From NCBI RefSeq assembly GCF_051020765.1, contig NW_027469104.1, positions 558,001 to 622,000 of the forward strand: a DNA stretch of 64,000 nucleotides, written 5' to 3'. How positions within the stretch are numbered: the stretch's first letter is position 1; every line of letters starts with the position of its first letter. Position numbers and translations under genes: made by a program. Shown piece by piece: positions 1 to 13,531 of the stretch. The notes beneath the pieces were generated by a model. The model ran no database searches. It was not told the DNA's origin and saw only the letters and a list, made by a program, of their open reading frames with translations. Origin of the DNA: Lasioglossum baleicum. Taxonomy: Eukaryota > Arthropoda > Insecta > Hymenoptera > Halictidae.

Positions 1-574
1 CGTTATGCGTTATGCGTTATGCGTTATGCGTTATGCGTTATGCGTTATGCGTTATGCGTTATGCGTTATGCGTTATGCGTTATGCGTTATGCGTTATGCG
101 TTATGCGTTATGCGTTATGCGTTATGCGTTATGCGTTATGCGTTATGCGTTATGCGTTATGCGTTATGCGTTATGCGTTATGCGTTATGCGTTATGCGTT
201 ATGCGTTATGCGTTATGCGTTATGCGTTATGCGTTATGCGTTATGCGTTATGCGTTATGCGTTATGCGTTATGCGTTATGCGTTATGCGTTATGCGTTAT
301 GCGTTATGCGTTATGCGTTATGCGTTATGCGTTATGCGTTATGCGTTATGCGTTATGCGTTATGCGTTATGCGTTATGCGTTATGCGTTATGCGTTATGC
401 GTTATGCGTTATGCGTTATGCGTTATGCGTTATGCGTTATGCGTTATGCGTTATGCGTTATGCGTTATGCGTTATGCGTTATGCGTTATGCGTTATGCGT
501 TATGCGTTATGCGTTATGCGTTATGCGTTATGCGTTATGCGTTATGCGTTATGCGTTATGCGTTATGCGTTATG
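1..574 (+). repeat. Uninterrupted core run, 82 units
   Basis: Every unit is cgttatg; the run is cut by the left edge of the window, so its true length is unknown. It ends at the first T6A unit. Confidence 0.95.
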
Positions 575-3052
575 CGTTAAGCGTTATACGTTATGCGATA
601 TGCGTTATTCGTTATGCGTTATGCGTTATGCGTTATGCGTTATACGTTATGCGATATGCGTTATTCGTTATGCGTTATGCGTTATGCGTTATGCGTTATG
701 CGTTATGCGTTATGCGTTATGCGTTATGCGTTATGCGTTATGCGTTATGCGTTATGCGTTATGCGTTATGCGTCATGCGTCATGCGTTATGCGTTATGCG
801 TTATGCGTTATGCGTTATGCGTTATGCGTTATGCGTTATGCGTTATGCGTTATGCGTTATGCGTTATGCGTTATGCGTTATTCGTTATGCGTTATGCGTT
901 ATGCGTTATGCGTTATGCGTTATGCGTTATGCGTTATGCGTTATGCGTTATGCGTTATGCGTTATGCGTTATGCGTTATGCGTTATGCGTTATGCGTTAT
1001 GCGTTATGCGTTATGCGTTATGCGTTATGCGTTATGCGTTAAGCGTTATACGTTATGCGATATGCGTTATTCGTTATGCGTTATGCGTTATGCGTTATGC
1101 GTTATACGTTATGCGATATGCGTTATTCGTTATGCGTTATGCGTTATGCGTTATGCGTTATGCGTTATGCGTTATGCGTTATGCGTTATGCGTTATGCGT
1201 TATGCGTTATGCGTTATGTGTTATGCGTTATGCGTTATGCGTTATGCGTTATGCGTTATGCGTTATGCGTTATGCGTTATGCGTTATGTGTTATGCGTTG
1301 TGCATTACGGGTTATGCGATATGCGTTATGCGTTATGCGTTACGCGTTCTGCGTTATGCGTTATGCGTTATGCGTTAAGCGTTATACGTTATGCGATATG
1401 CGTTATTCGTTATGCGTTATGCGTTATGCGTTATGCGTTATGCGTTATGCGTTATGCGTTATGCGTTATGCGTTATGCGTTATGCGTTATGCGTTATGCG
1501 TTATGCGTTATGCGTGATGCGTCATGCGTCATGCGTTATGCGTTATGCGTTATGCGTTATGCGTTATGCGTTATGCGTTATGCGTTATGCGTTATGCGTT
1601 ATGCGTTATGCGTTATTCGTTATGCGTTATGCGTTATGCGTTATGCGTTATGCGTTATGCGTTATGCGTTACGCGTTCTGCGTTATGCGTTATGCGTTAA
1701 GCGTTATACGTTATGCGATATGCGTTATTCGTTATGCGTTATGCGTTATGCGTTGTGGGTTATACGTTATGCGTCATGCGTTATCCGTTATGCGTTATGC
1801 GTTATGCGTTATCCGTTATGCGTTATCCGTTATGCGTTACGCGTTATGCGTTATGCGTTATGCGTTATGCGTTATGCGTTATGCGTCATGCGTCATGCGT
1901 TATGCGTTATGCGTTATGCGTTATGCGTTATGCGTTATGCGTTATGCGTTATGCGTTATGCGTTATGCGTTATGCGTTATGCGTTATTCGTTATGCGTTA
2001 TGCGTTATGCGTTATGCGTTATGCGTTATGCGTTATGCGTTATGCGTTATGTGTTATGCGTTATGCGTTATGCGTTATGCGTTATGCGTTATGCGTTATG
2101 TGTTATGCGTTGTGCATTACGGGTTATGCGATATGCGTTATGCGTTATGCGTTACGCGTTCTGCGTTATGCGTTATGCGTTATGCGTTATGCGTTAAGCG
2201 TTATACGTTATGCGATATGCGTTATTCGTTATGCGTTATGCGTTATGCGTTATGCGTTATGCGTTATGCGTTATGCGTTATGCGTTATGCGTTATGCGTT
2301 ATGCGTTATGCGTTATGCGTTATTCGTTATGCGTTATGCGTTATGCGTTATGCGTTATGCGTTATGCGTTACGCGTTCTGCGTTATGCGTTATGCGTTAA
2401 GCGTTATACGTTATGCGATATGCGTTATTCGTTATGCGTTATGCGTTATGCGTTGTGGGTTATACGTTATGCGTCATGCGTTATCCGTTATGCGTTATGC
2501 GTTATGCGTTATCCGTTATGCGTTATCCGTTATGCGTTACGCGTTATGCGTTATGCGTTATGCGTTATGCGTTATGCGTTATGCGTTATGCGTCATGCGT
2601 CATGCGTTATGCGTTATGCGTTATGCGTTATGCGTTATGCGTTATGCGTTATGCGTTATGCGTTATGCGTTATGCGTTATGCGTTATGCGTTATGCGTCA
2701 TGCGTCATGCGTTATGCGTTATGCGTTATGCGTTATGCGTTATGCGTTATGCGTTATGCGTTATGCGTTATGCGTTATGCGTTATGCGTTATTCGTTATG
2801 CGTTATGCGTTATGCGTTATGCGTTATGCGTTATGCGTTATGCGTTATGCGTTATGCGTTATGCGTTACGCGTTCTGCGTTATGCGTTATGCGTTAAGCG
2901 TTATACGTTATGCGATATGCGTTATTCGTTATGCGTTATGCGTTATGCGTTGTGGGTTATCCGTTATGCGTCATGCGTTATCCGTTATGCGTTATGCGTT
3001 ATGCGTTATGCGTTATGCGTTATGCGTTATGCGTTATGCGTTATGCGTTATG
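575..3052 (+). repeat. Complex block 1 (A, CAT, CATTACG, GTG modules)
   Basis: Order seen: double A (575-665), CAT pair (771-784), isolated G7T (876-882), double A (1037-1127), CATTACG (1289-1351), A block (1373), T4G unit then CAT pair (1513-1533), T6C-A5C (1667-1680), A block (1695), GTG A form (1751), CAT pair (1884), CATTACG (2101-2163), GTG A form (2451), CAT pairs (2591, 2696), T6C-A5C (2864), A block (2892) and GTG C form (2948). The part from 1037 to about 2540 has a near-exact copy 7,567 bases downstream. Confidence 0.9.
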
Positions 3053-3269
3053 ACTTTTTCATTGAGCGTTATGCGTTATGCGTAATGCGTTATGCATTAT
3101 GCGTTATGCGTTATGCGTAATGCGTTATGAGTAATGTGTCATGCGTTATGCGTTATGGACTATGCTTTATGCGTTATGCGTTATGGGTTATCCGTTATGC
3201 GTCATGCGTTATCCGTTATGGACTATGCTTTATGCGTTATGCGTTATGGGTTATCCGTTATGCGTCATG
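3053..3269 (+). repeat. P-double module 1
   Basis: Complete 31-unit form. The 14-mer occupies 3053-3066, agtaatg starts at 3130, and the gactatg section is present twice with a 63-base period. It is followed by 23 core units. Confidence 0.93.
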
Positions 3270-3430
3270 CGTTATGCGTTATGCGTTATGCGTTATGCGT
3301 TATGCGTTATGCGTTATGCGTTATGCGTTATGCGTTATGCGTTATGCGTTATGCGTTATGCGTTATGCGTTATGCGTTATGCGTTATGCGTTATGCGTTA
3401 TGCGTTATGCGTTATGCGTTATGCGTTATG

Positions 3431-3591
3431 ACTTTTTCATTGAGCGTTATGCGTTATGCGTAATGCGTTATGAATTATGCGTTATGCGTTATGCGTAATG
3501 CGTTATGAGTAATGTGTCATGCGTTATGCGTTATGGACTATGCTTTATGCGTTATGCGTTATGGGTTATCCGTTATGCGTCATGCGTTATG
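3431..3591 (+). repeat. P module 2, cut short
   Basis: The G2A unit has a second change (aattatg, found only here). The module stops after one gactatg section and one core, and the next 14-mer follows at once, as if an exchange within P modules removed the rest. Confidence 0.92.
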
Positions 3592-3745
3592 ACTTTTTCA
3601 TTGAGCGTTATGCGTTATGCGTAATGCGTTATGCATTATGCGTTATGCGTTATGCGTAATGCGTTATGAGTAATGTGTCATGCGTTATGCGTTATGGACT
3701 ATGCTTTATGCGTTATGCGTTGTGGGTTATCCGTTATGCGTTACG
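3592..3745 (+). repeat. P-direct module 3
   Basis: First P-direct form, ending in A5G, C1G+G7C, core and T6C. It abuts P module 2 with no core run between. Confidence 0.92.
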
Positions 3746-4284
3746 CGTTATGCGTTATGCGTTATGCGTTAAGCGTTATACGTTATGCGATATGCGTTAT
3801 TCGTTATGCGTTATGCGTTATGCGTTATGCGTTATGCGTTATGCGTTATGCGTTATGCGTTATGCGTTATGCGTTATGCGTTATGCGTTATGCGTTATGC
3901 GTTATGCGTTATGCGTTATGCGTCATGCGTCATGCGTTATGCGTTATGCGTTATGCGTTATGCGTTATGCGTTATGCGTTATGCGTTATGCGTTATGCGT
4001 TATGCGTTATGCGTTATGCGTTATGCGTTATGCGTTATGCGTTATGCGTTATGCGTTATGCGTTATGCGTTATGCGTTATGCGTTATGCGTCATGCGTCA
4101 TGCGTTATGCGTTATGCGTTATGCGTTATGCGTTATGCGTTATGCGTTATGCGTTATGCGTTATGCGTTATGCGTTATGCGTTATGCGTTATGCGTTATG
4201 CGTTATGCGTTATGCGTTATGCGTTATGCGTTATGCGTTATGCGTTATGCGTTATGCGTTATGCGTTATGCGTCATGCGTCATG
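3746..4284 (+). repeat. A block and three spaced CAT pairs
   Basis: A block at 3767-3801, then CAT pairs at 3921, 4089 and 4271. The spacings of 168 and 182 bases are 24 and 26 units. Cores fill the rest. Confidence 0.9.
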
Positions 4285-4914
4285 CGTTATGCGTTATGCG
4301 TTATGCGTTATGCGTTATGCGTTATGCGTTATGCGTTATGCGTTATGCGTTATGCGTTATGCGTTATGCGTTATGCGTTATGCGTTATGCGTTATGCGTT
4401 ATGCGTTATGCGTTATGCGTTATGCGTTATGCGTTATGCGTTATGCGTTATGCGTTATGCGTTATGCGTTATGCGTTATGCGTTATGCGTTATGCGTTAT
4501 GCGTTATGCGTTATGCGTTATGCGTTATGCGTTATGCGTTATGCGTTATGCGTTATGCGTTATGCGTTATGCGTTATGCGTTATGCGTTATGCGTTATGC
4601 GTTATGCGTTATGCGTTATGCGTTATGCGTTATGCGTTATGCGTTATGCGTTATGCGTTATGCGTTATGCGTTATGCGTTATGCGTTATGCGTTATGCGT
4701 TATGCGTTATGCGTTATGCGTTATGCGTTATGCGTTATGCGTTATGCGTTATGCGTTATGCGTTATGCGTTATGCGTTATGCGTTATGCGTTATGCGTTA
4801 TGCGTTATGCGTTATGCGTTATGCGTTATGCGTTATGCGTTATGCGTTATGCGTTATGCGTTATGCGTTATGCGTTATGCGTTATGCGTTATGCGTTATG
4901 CGTTATGCGTTATG
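4285..4914 (+). repeat. Core run, 90 units
   Basis: Uninterrupted cgttatg between the last CAT pair and a double A block. Confidence 0.93.
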
Positions 4915-5005
4915 CGTTAAGCGTTATACGTTATGCGATATGCGTTATTCGTTATGCGTTATGCGTTATGCGTTATGCGTTATACGTTATGCGATATGCG
5001 TTATT
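4915..5005 (+). repeat. Double A block
   Basis: Canonical 91-base form lying between two long core runs, the usual setting for this module. Confidence 0.93.
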
Positions 5006-5544
5006 CGTTATGCGTTATGCGTTATGCGTTATGCGTTATGCGTTATGCGTTATGCGTTATGCGTTATGCGTTATGCGTTATGCGTTATGCGTTATGCGTT
5101 ATGCGTTATGCGTTATGCGTTATGCGTTATGCGTTATGCGTTATGCGTTATGCGTTATGCGTTATGCGTTATGCGTTATGCGTTATGCGTTATGCGTTAT
5201 GCGTTATGCGTTATGCGTTATGCGTTATGCGTTATGCGTTATGCGTTATGCGTTATGCGTTATGCGTTATGCGTTATGCGTTATGCGTTATGCGTTATGC
5301 GTTATGCGTTATGCGTTATGCGTTATGCGTTATGCGTTATGCGTTATGCGTTATGCGTTATGCGTTATGCGTTATGCGTTATGCGTTATGCGTTATGCGT
5401 TATGCGTTATGCGTTATGCGTTATGCGTTATGCGTTATGCGTTATGCGTTATGCGTTATGCGTTATGCGTTATGCGTTATGCGTTATGCGTTATGCGTTA
5501 TGCGTTATGCGTTATGCGTTATGCGTTATGCGTTATGCGTTATG
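5006..5544 (+). repeat. Core run, 77 units
   Basis: Uninterrupted cores leading straight into the 14-mer of the next P module. Confidence 0.93.
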
Positions 5545-5761
5545 ACTTTTTCATTGAGCGTTATGCGTTATGCGTAATGCGTTATGCATTATGCGTTATG
5601 CGTTATGGGTAATGCGTTATGAGTAATGTGTCATGCGTTATGCGTTATGGACTATGCTTTATGCGTTATGCGTTATGGGTTATCCGTTATGCGTCATGCG
5701 TTATCCGTTATGGACTATGCTTTATGCGTTATGCGTTATGGGTTATCCGTTATGCGTCATG
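5545..5761 (+). repeat. P-double module 4 (ggtaatg variant)
   Basis: The second T4A unit reads ggtaatg (5608-5614), a change shared only with the P module at 12888. A C1T unit follows at 5769 and a T6C unit at 5832. Confidence 0.93.
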
Positions 5762-5936
5762 CGTTATGTGTTATGCGTTATGCGTTATGCGTTATGCGTT
5801 ATGCGTTATGCGTTATGCGTTATGCGTTATGCGTTACGCGTTATGCGTTATGCGTTATGCGTTATGCGTTATGCGTTATGCGTTATGCGTTATGCGTTAT
5901 GCGTTATGCGTTATGCGTTATGCGTTATGCGTTATG

Positions 5937-6153
5937 ACTTTTTCATTGAGCGTTATGCGTTATGCGTAATGCGTTATGCATTATGCGTTATGCGTTATGC
6001 GTAATGCGTTATGAGTAATGTGTCATGCGTTATGCGTTATGGACTATGCTTTATGCGTTATGCGTTATGGGTTATCCGTTATGCGTCATGCGTTATCCGT
6101 TATGGACTATGCTTTATGCGTTATGCGTTATGGGTTATCCGTTATGCGTCATG
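5937..6153 (+). repeat. P-double module 5
   Basis: Canonical 217-base form followed by 39 core units and the CTTTACG lead at 6427-6475. Confidence 0.93.
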
Positions 6154-6426
6154 CGTTATGCGTTATGCGTTATGCGTTATGCGTTATGCGTTATGCGTTA
6201 TGCGTTATGCGTTATGCGTTATGCGTTATGCGTTATGCGTTATGCGTTATGCGTTATGCGTTATGCGTTATGCGTTATGCGTTATGCGTTATGCGTTATG
6301 CGTTATGCGTTATGCGTTATGCGTTATGCGTTATGCGTTATGCGTTATGCGTTATGCGTTATGCGTTATGCGTTATGCGTTATGCGTTATGCGTTATGCG
6401 TTATGCGTTATGCGTTATGCGTTATG

Positions 6427-6566
6427 TGTTATGCGTTGTGCTTTACGGGTTATGCGATATGCGTTATGCGTTATGACTTTTTCATTGAGCGTTATGCGTT
6501 ATGCGTAATGCGTTATGCATTATGCGTTATGCGTTATGCGTAATGCGTTATGAGTAATGTGTCATG
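6427..6566 (+). repeat. CTTTACG lead plus P-bare module 6
   Basis: The 49-base lead runs directly into the 14-mer (6476-6489). The P module stops at tgtcatg and returns to cores, with no gactatg section. The only other bare copy is at 13861. Confidence 0.92.
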
Positions 6567-8603
6567 CGTTATGCGTTATGCGTTATGCGTTATGCGTTAT
6601 GCGTTATGCGTTATGCGTTATGCGTTATGCGTTATGCGTTATGCGTTATGCGTTATGCGTTATGCGTTATGCGTTATGCGTTATGCGTTATGCGTTATGC
6701 GTTATGCGTTATGCGTTATGCGTTATGCGTTATGCGTTATGCGTTATGCGTTATGCGTTATGCGTTATGCGTTATGCGTTATGCGTTATGCGTTATGCGT
6801 TATGCGTTATGCGTTATGCGTTATGCGTTATGCGTTAAGCGTTATACGTTATGCGATATGCGTTATTCGTTATGCGTTATGCGTTATGCGTTATGCGTTA
6901 TACGTTATGCGATATGCGTTATTCGTTATGCGTTATGCGTTATGCGTTATGCGTTATGCGTTATGGGTTATGCGTTATGCGTTATGCGTTATGCGTTATG
7001 CGTTATGCGTTAAGCGTTATACGTTATGCGATATGCGTTATTCGTTATGCGTTATGCGTTATGCGTTATGCGTTATACGTTATGCGATATGCGTTATTCG
7101 TTATGCGTTATGCGTTATGCGTTATGCGTTATGCGTTATGCGTTATGCGTTATGCGTTATGCGTTATGCGTTATGCGTTATGCGTTATGTGTTATGCGTT
7201 ATGCGTTATGCGTTATGCGTTATGCGTTATGCGTTATGCGTTATGCGTTATGTGTTATGCGTTGTGCATTACGGGTTATGCGATATGCGTTATGCGTTAT
7301 GCGTTACGCGTTCTGCGTTATGCGTTATGCGTTATGCGTTAAGCGTTATACGTTATGCGATATGCGTTATTCGTTATGCGTTATGCGTTATGCGTTGTGG
7401 GTTATACGTTATGCGTCATGCGTTATCCGTTATGCGTTATGCGTTATGCGTTATCCGTTATGCGTTATCCGTTATGCGTTACGCGTTATGCGTTATGCGT
7501 TATGCGTTATGCGTTATGCGTTATGCGTCATGCGTCATGCGTTATGCGTTATGCGTTATGCGTTATGCGTTATGCGTTATGCGTTATGCGTTATGCGTTA
7601 TGCGTTATGCGTTATGCGTTATGCGTTATTCGTTATGCGTTATGCGTTATGCGTTATGCGTTATGCGTTATGCGTTATGCGTTATGCGTTATGTGTTATG
7701 CGTTATGCGTTATGCGTTATGCGTTATGCGTTATGCGTTATGTGTTATGCGTTGTGCATTACGGGTTATGCGATATGCGTTATGCGTTATGCGTTACGCG
7801 TTCTGCGTTATGCGTTATGCGTTATGCGTTATGCGTTAAGCGTTATACGTTATGCGATATGCGTTATTCGTTATGCGTTATGCGTTATGCGTTATGCGTT
7901 ATGCGTTATGCGTTATGCGTTATGCGTTATGCGTTATGCGTTATGCGTTATGCGTTATTCGTTATGCGTTATGCGTTATGCGTTATGCGTTATGCGTTAT
8001 GCGTTACGCGTTCTGCGTTATGCGTTATGCGTTAAGCGTTATACGTTATGCGATATGCGTTATTCGTTATGCGTTATGCGTTATGCGTTGTGGGTTATAC
8101 GTTATGCGTCATGCGTTATCCGTTATGCGTTATGCGTTATGCGTTATCCGTTATGCGTTATCCGTTATGCGTTACGCGTTATGCGTTATGCGTTATGCGT
8201 TATGCGTTATGCGTTATGCGTTATGCGTCATGCGTCATGCGTTATGCGTTATGCGTTATGCGTTATGCGTTATGCGTTATGCGTTATGCGTTATGCGTTA
8301 TGCGTTATGCGTTATGCGTTATGCGTCATGCGTCATGCGTTATGCGTTATGCGTTATGCGTTATGCGTTATGCGTTATGCGTTATGCGTTATGCGTTATG
8401 CGTTATGCGTTATGCGTTATGCGTTATGCGTTATTCGTTATGCGTTATGCGTTATGCGTTATGCGTTATGCGTTATGCGTTATGCGTTATGCGTTATGCG
8501 TTATGCGTTATGCGTTATGCGTTATGCGTTATGCGTTATGCGTTATGCGTTATGCGTTATGCGTTATGCGTTATGCGTTATGCGTTATGCGTTATGCGTT
8601 ATG
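6567..8603 (+). repeat. Complex block 2
   Basis: Thirty-eight cores, double A (6833-6923), a lone C1G unit (6966), double A (7008-7098), CATTACG modules (7253-7315 and 7743-7805), A blocks, GTG A forms (7393 and 8086), CAT pairs, an isolated G7T and a terminal core run. The part from about 7355 copies 1713-2690 with an offset of 5,642 bases that falls to 5,635. Confidence 0.88.
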
Positions 8604-10164
8604 CGTTAAGCGTTATACGTTATGCGATATGCGTTATTCGTTATGCGTTATGCGTTATGCGTTATGCGTTATACGTTATGCGATATGCGTTATTCGTTAT
8701 GCGTTATGCGTTATGCGTTATGCGTTATGCGTTATGCGTTATGCGTTATGCGTTATGCGTTATGCGTTATGCGTTATGCGTTATGTGTTATGCGTTATGC
8801 GTTATGCGTTATGCGTTATGCGTTATGCGTTATGCGTTATGCGTTATGCGTTATGTGTTATGCGTTGTGCATTACGGGTTATGCGATATGCGTTATGCGT
8901 TATGCGTTACGCGTTCTGCGTTATGCGTTATGCGTTATGCGTTAAGCGTTATACGTTATGCGATATGCGTTATTCGTTATGCGTTATGCGTTATGCGTTA
9001 TGCGTTATGCGTTATGCGTTATGCGTTATGCGTTATGCGTTATGCGTTATGCGTTATGCGTTATGCGTTATGCGTTATGCGTTATGCGTCATGCGTCATG
9101 CGTTATGCGTTATGCGTTATGCGTTATGCGTTATGCGTTATGCGTTATGCGTTATGCGTTATGCGTTATGCGTTATGCGTTATTCGTTATGCGTTATGCG
9201 TTATGCGTTATGCGTTATGCGTTATGCGTTATGCGTTACGCGTTCTGCGTTATGCGTTATGCGTTAAGCGTTATACGTTATGCGATATGCGTTATTCGTT
9301 ATGCGTTATGCGTTATGCGTTGTGGGTTATACGTTATGCGTCATGCGTTATCCGTTATGCGTTATGCGTTATGCGTTATCCGTTATGCGTTATCCGTTAT
9401 GCGTTACGCGTTATGCGTTATGCGTTATGCGTTATGCGTTATGCGTTATGCGTCATGCGTCATGCGTTATGCGTTATGCGTTATGCGTTATGCGTTATGC
9501 GTTATGCGTTATGCGTTATGCGTTATGCGTTATGCGTTATGCGTTATGCGTTATTCGTTATGCGTTATGCGTTATGCGTTATGCGTTATGCGTTATGCGT
9601 TATGCGTTATGCGTTATGTGTTATGCGTTATGCGTTATGCGTTATGCGTTATGCGTTATGCGTTATGTGTTATGCGTTGTGCATTACGGGTTATGCGATA
9701 TGCGTTATGCGTTATGCGTTACGCGTTCTGCGTTATGCGTTATGCGTTATGCGTTATGCGTTAAGCGTTATACGTTATGCGATATGCGTTATTCGTTATG
9801 CGTTATGCGTTATGCGTTATGCGTTATGCGTTATGCGTTATGCGTTATGCGTTATGCGTTATGCGTTATGCGTTATGCGTTATGCGTTATTCGTTATGCG
9901 TTATGCGTTATGCGTTATGCGTTATGCGTTATGCGTTACGCGTTCTGCGTTATGCGTTATGCGTTAAGCGTTATACGTTATGCGATATGCGTTATTCGTT
10001 ATGCGTTATGCGTTATGCGTTGTGGGTTATACGTTATGCGTCATGCGTTATCCGTTATGCGTTATGCGTTATGCGTTATCCGTTATGCGTTATCCGTTAT
10101 GCGTTACGCGTTATGCGTTATGCGTTATGCGTTATGCGTTATGCGTTATGCGTCATGCGTCATG
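8604..10164 (+). repeat. Complex block 3, copy of 1037-2604
   Basis: Double A (8604), CATTACG (8856-8918 and 9668-9730), CAT pair (9087), GTG A forms (9318 and 10018) and T6C (10102) match their counterparts at exactly +7,567 bases. The final CAT pair (10151) is one unit closer. Confidence 0.9.
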
Positions 10165-10584
10165 CGTTATGCGTTATGCGTTATGCGTTATGCGTTATGC
10201 GTTATGCGTTATGCGTTATGCGTTATGCGTTATGCGTTATGCGTTATGCGTTATGCGTTATGCGTTATGCGTTATGCGTTATGCGTTATGCGTTATGCGT
10301 TATGCGTTATGCGTTATGCGTTATGCGTTCTGCGTTATGCGTTATGCGTTATGCGTTATGCGTTATGCGTTATGCGTTATGCGTTATGCGTTATGCGTCA
10401 TGCGTCATGCGTTATGCGTTATGCGTTATGCGTTATGCGTTATGCGTTATGCGTTATGCGTTATGCGTTATGCGTTATGCGTTATGCGTTATGCGTTATG
10501 CGTTATGCGTTATGCGTTATGCGTTATGCGTTATGCGTTATGCGTTATGCGTTATGCGTTATGCGTTATGCGTCATGCGTCATG
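10165..10584 (+). repeat. Cores with lone A5C and two CAT pairs
   Basis: An A5C unit at 10326 stands without its usual T6C partner. CAT pairs lie at 10396 and 10571, spaced 25 units, resembling the CAT series at 3921-4284. Confidence 0.9.
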
Positions 10585-11284
10585 CGTTATGCGTTATGCG
10601 TTATGCGTTATGCGTTATGCGTTATGCGTTATGCGTTATGCGTTATGCGTTATGCGTTATGCGTTATGCGTTATGCGTTATGCGTTATGCGTTATGCGTT
10701 ATGCGTTATGCGTTATGCGTTATGCGTTATGCGTTATGCGTTATGCGTTATGCGTTATGCGTTATGCGTTATGCGTTATGCGTTATGCGTTATGCGTTAT
10801 GCGTTATGCGTTATGCGTTATGCGTTATGCGTTATGCGTTATGCGTTATGCGTTATGCGTTATGCGTTATGCGTTATGCGTTATGCGTTATGCGTTATGC
10901 GTTATGCGTTATGCGTTATGCGTTATGCGTTATGCGTTATGCGTTATGCGTTATGCGTTATGCGTTATGCGTTATGCGTTATGCGTTATGCGTTATGCGT
11001 TATGCGTTATGCGTTATGCGTTATGCGTTATGCGTTATGCGTTATGCGTTATGCGTTATGCGTTATGCGTTATGCGTTATGCGTTATGCGTTATGCGTTA
11101 TGCGTTATGCGTTATGCGTTATGCGTTATGCGTTATGCGTTATGCGTTATGCGTTATGCGTTATGCGTTATGCGTTATGCGTTATGCGTTATGCGTTATG
11201 CGTTATGCGTTATGCGTTATGCGTTATGCGTTATGCGTTATGCGTTATGCGTTATGCGTTATGCGTTATGCGTTATGCGTTATG
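10585..11284 (+). repeat. Core run, 100 units
   Basis: Exactly 700 bases of unvaried cgttatg between a CAT pair and a double A block. Confidence 0.93.
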
Positions 11285-11375
11285 CGTTAAGCGTTATACG
11301 TTATGCGATATGCGTTATTCGTTATGCGTTATGCGTTATGCGTTATGCGATATACGTTATGCGATATGCGTTATT
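11285..11375 (+). repeat. Double A block with private T3A change
   Basis: The second G7A unit also carries T3A (cgatata, 11348-11354); I see this nowhere else. Confidence 0.92.
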
Positions 11376-12222
11376 CGTTATGCGTTATGCGTTATGCGTT
11401 ATGCGTTATGCGTTATGCGTTATGCGTTATGCGTTATGCGTTATGCGTTATGCGTTATGCGTTATGCGTTATGCGTTATGCGTTATGCGTTATGCGTTAT
11501 GCGTTATGCGTTATGCGTTATGCGTTATGCGTTATGCGTTATGCGTTATGCGTTATGCGTTATGCGTTATGCGTTATGCGTTATGCGTTATGCGTTATGC
11601 GTTATGCGTTATGCGTTATGCGTTATGCGTTATGCGTTATGCGTTATGCGTTATGCGTTATGCGTTATGCGTTATGCGTTATGCGTTATGCGTTATGCGT
11701 TATGCGTTATGCGTTATGCGTTATGCGTTATGCGTTATGCGTTATGCGTTATGCGTTATGCGTTATGCGTTATGCGTTATGCGTTATGCGTTATGCGTTA
11801 TGCGTTATGCGTTATGCGTTATGCGTTATGCGTTATGCGTTATGCGTTATGCGTTATGCGTTATGCGTTATGCGTTATGCGTTATGCGTTATGCGTTATG
11901 CGTTATGCGTTATGCGTTATGCGTTATGCGTTATGCGTTATGCGTTATGCGTTATGCGTTATGCGTTATGCGTTATGCGTTATGCGTTATGCGTTATGCG
12001 TTATGCGTTATGCGTTATGCGTTATGCGTTATGCGTTATGCGTTATGCGTTATGCGTTATGCGTTATGCGTTATGCGTTATGCGTTATGCGTTATGCGTT
12101 ATGCGTTATGCGTTATGCGTTATGCGTTATGCGTTATGCGTTATGCGTTATGCGTTATGCGTTATGCGTTATGCGTTATGCGTTATGCGTTATGCGTTAT
12201 GCGTTATGCGTTATGCGTTATG
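11376..12222 (+). repeat. Longest core run in the window, 121 units
   Basis: 847 bases of unvaried cgttatg between two double A blocks. Confidence 0.93.
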
Positions 12223-12887
12223 CGTTAAGCGTTATACGTTATGCGATATGCGTTATTCGTTATGCGTTATGCGTTATGCGTTATGCGTTATACGTTATGC
12301 GATATGCGTTATTCGTTATGCGTTATGCGTTATGCGTTATGCGTTATGCGTTATGCGTTATGCGTTATGCGTTATGCGTTATGCGTTATGCGTTATGCGT
12401 TATGCGTTATGCGTTATGCGTTATGCGTTATGCGTTATGCGTTATGCGTTATGCGTTATGCGTTATGCGTTATGCGTTATGCGTTATGCGTTATGCGTTA
12501 TGCGTTATGCGTTATGCGTTATGCGTTATGCGTTATGCGTTATGCGTTATGCGTTATGCGTTATGCGTTATGCGTTATGCGTTATGCGTTATGCGTTATG
12601 CGTTATGCGTTATGCGTTATGCGTTATGCGTTATGCGTTATGCGTTATGCGTTATGCGTTATGCGTTATGCGTTATGCGTTATGCGTTATGCGTTATGCG
12701 TTATGCGTTATTCGTTATGCGTTATGCGTTATGCGTTATGCGTTATGCGTTATGCGTTATGCGTTATGCGTTATGCGTTATGCGTTATGCGTTATGCGTT
12801 ATGCGTTATGCGTTATGCGTTATGCGTTATGCGTTATGCGTTATGCGTTATGCGTTATGCGTTATGCGTTATGCGTTATGCGTTATG
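12223..12887 (+). repeat. Double A block and two core runs
   Basis: Double A at 12223-12313, then 56 cores, an isolated G7T (12706-12712) and 25 cores. Confidence 0.92.
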
Positions 12888-13104
12888 ACTTTTTCATTGA
12901 GCGTTATGCGTTATGCGTAATGCGTTATGCATTATGCGTTATGCGTTATGGGTAATGCGTTATGAGTAATGTGTCATGCGTTATGCGTTATGGACTATGC
13001 TTTATGCGTTATGCGTTATGGGTTATCCGTTATGCGTCATGCGTTATCCGTTATGGACTATGCTTTATGCGTTATGCGTTATGGGTTATCCGTTATGCGT
13101 CATG
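12888..13104 (+). repeat. P-double module 7 (ggtaatg variant)
   Basis: Shares ggtaatg (12951-12957) and a following C1T unit (13112) with module 4, marking it as that module's duplicate. Confidence 0.93.
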
Positions 13105-13314
13105 CGTTATGTGTTATGCGTTATGCGTTATGCGTTATGCGTTATGCGTTATGCGTTATGCGTTATGCGTTATGCGTTATGCGTTATGCGTTATGCGTTA
13201 TGCGTTATGCGTTATGCGTTATGCGTTATGCGTTATGCGTTATGCGTTATGCGTTATGCGTTATGCGTTATGCGTTATGCGTTATGCGTTATGCGTTATG
13301 CGTTATGCGTTATG

Positions 13315-13531
13315 ACTTTTTCATTGAGCGTTATGCGTTATGCGTAATGCGTTATGCATTATGCGTTATGCGTTATGCGTAATGCGTTATGAGTAATGTG
13401 TCATGCGTTATGCGTTATGGACTATGCTTTATGCGTTATGCGTTATGGGTTATCCGTTATGCGTCATGCGTTATCCGTTATGGACTATGCTTTATGCGTT
13501 ATGCGTTATGGGTTATCCGTTATGCGTCATG
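13315..13531 (+). repeat. P-double module 8
   Basis: Counterpart of module 5. It is followed by 40 cores, one more than module 5. Confidence 0.93.
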
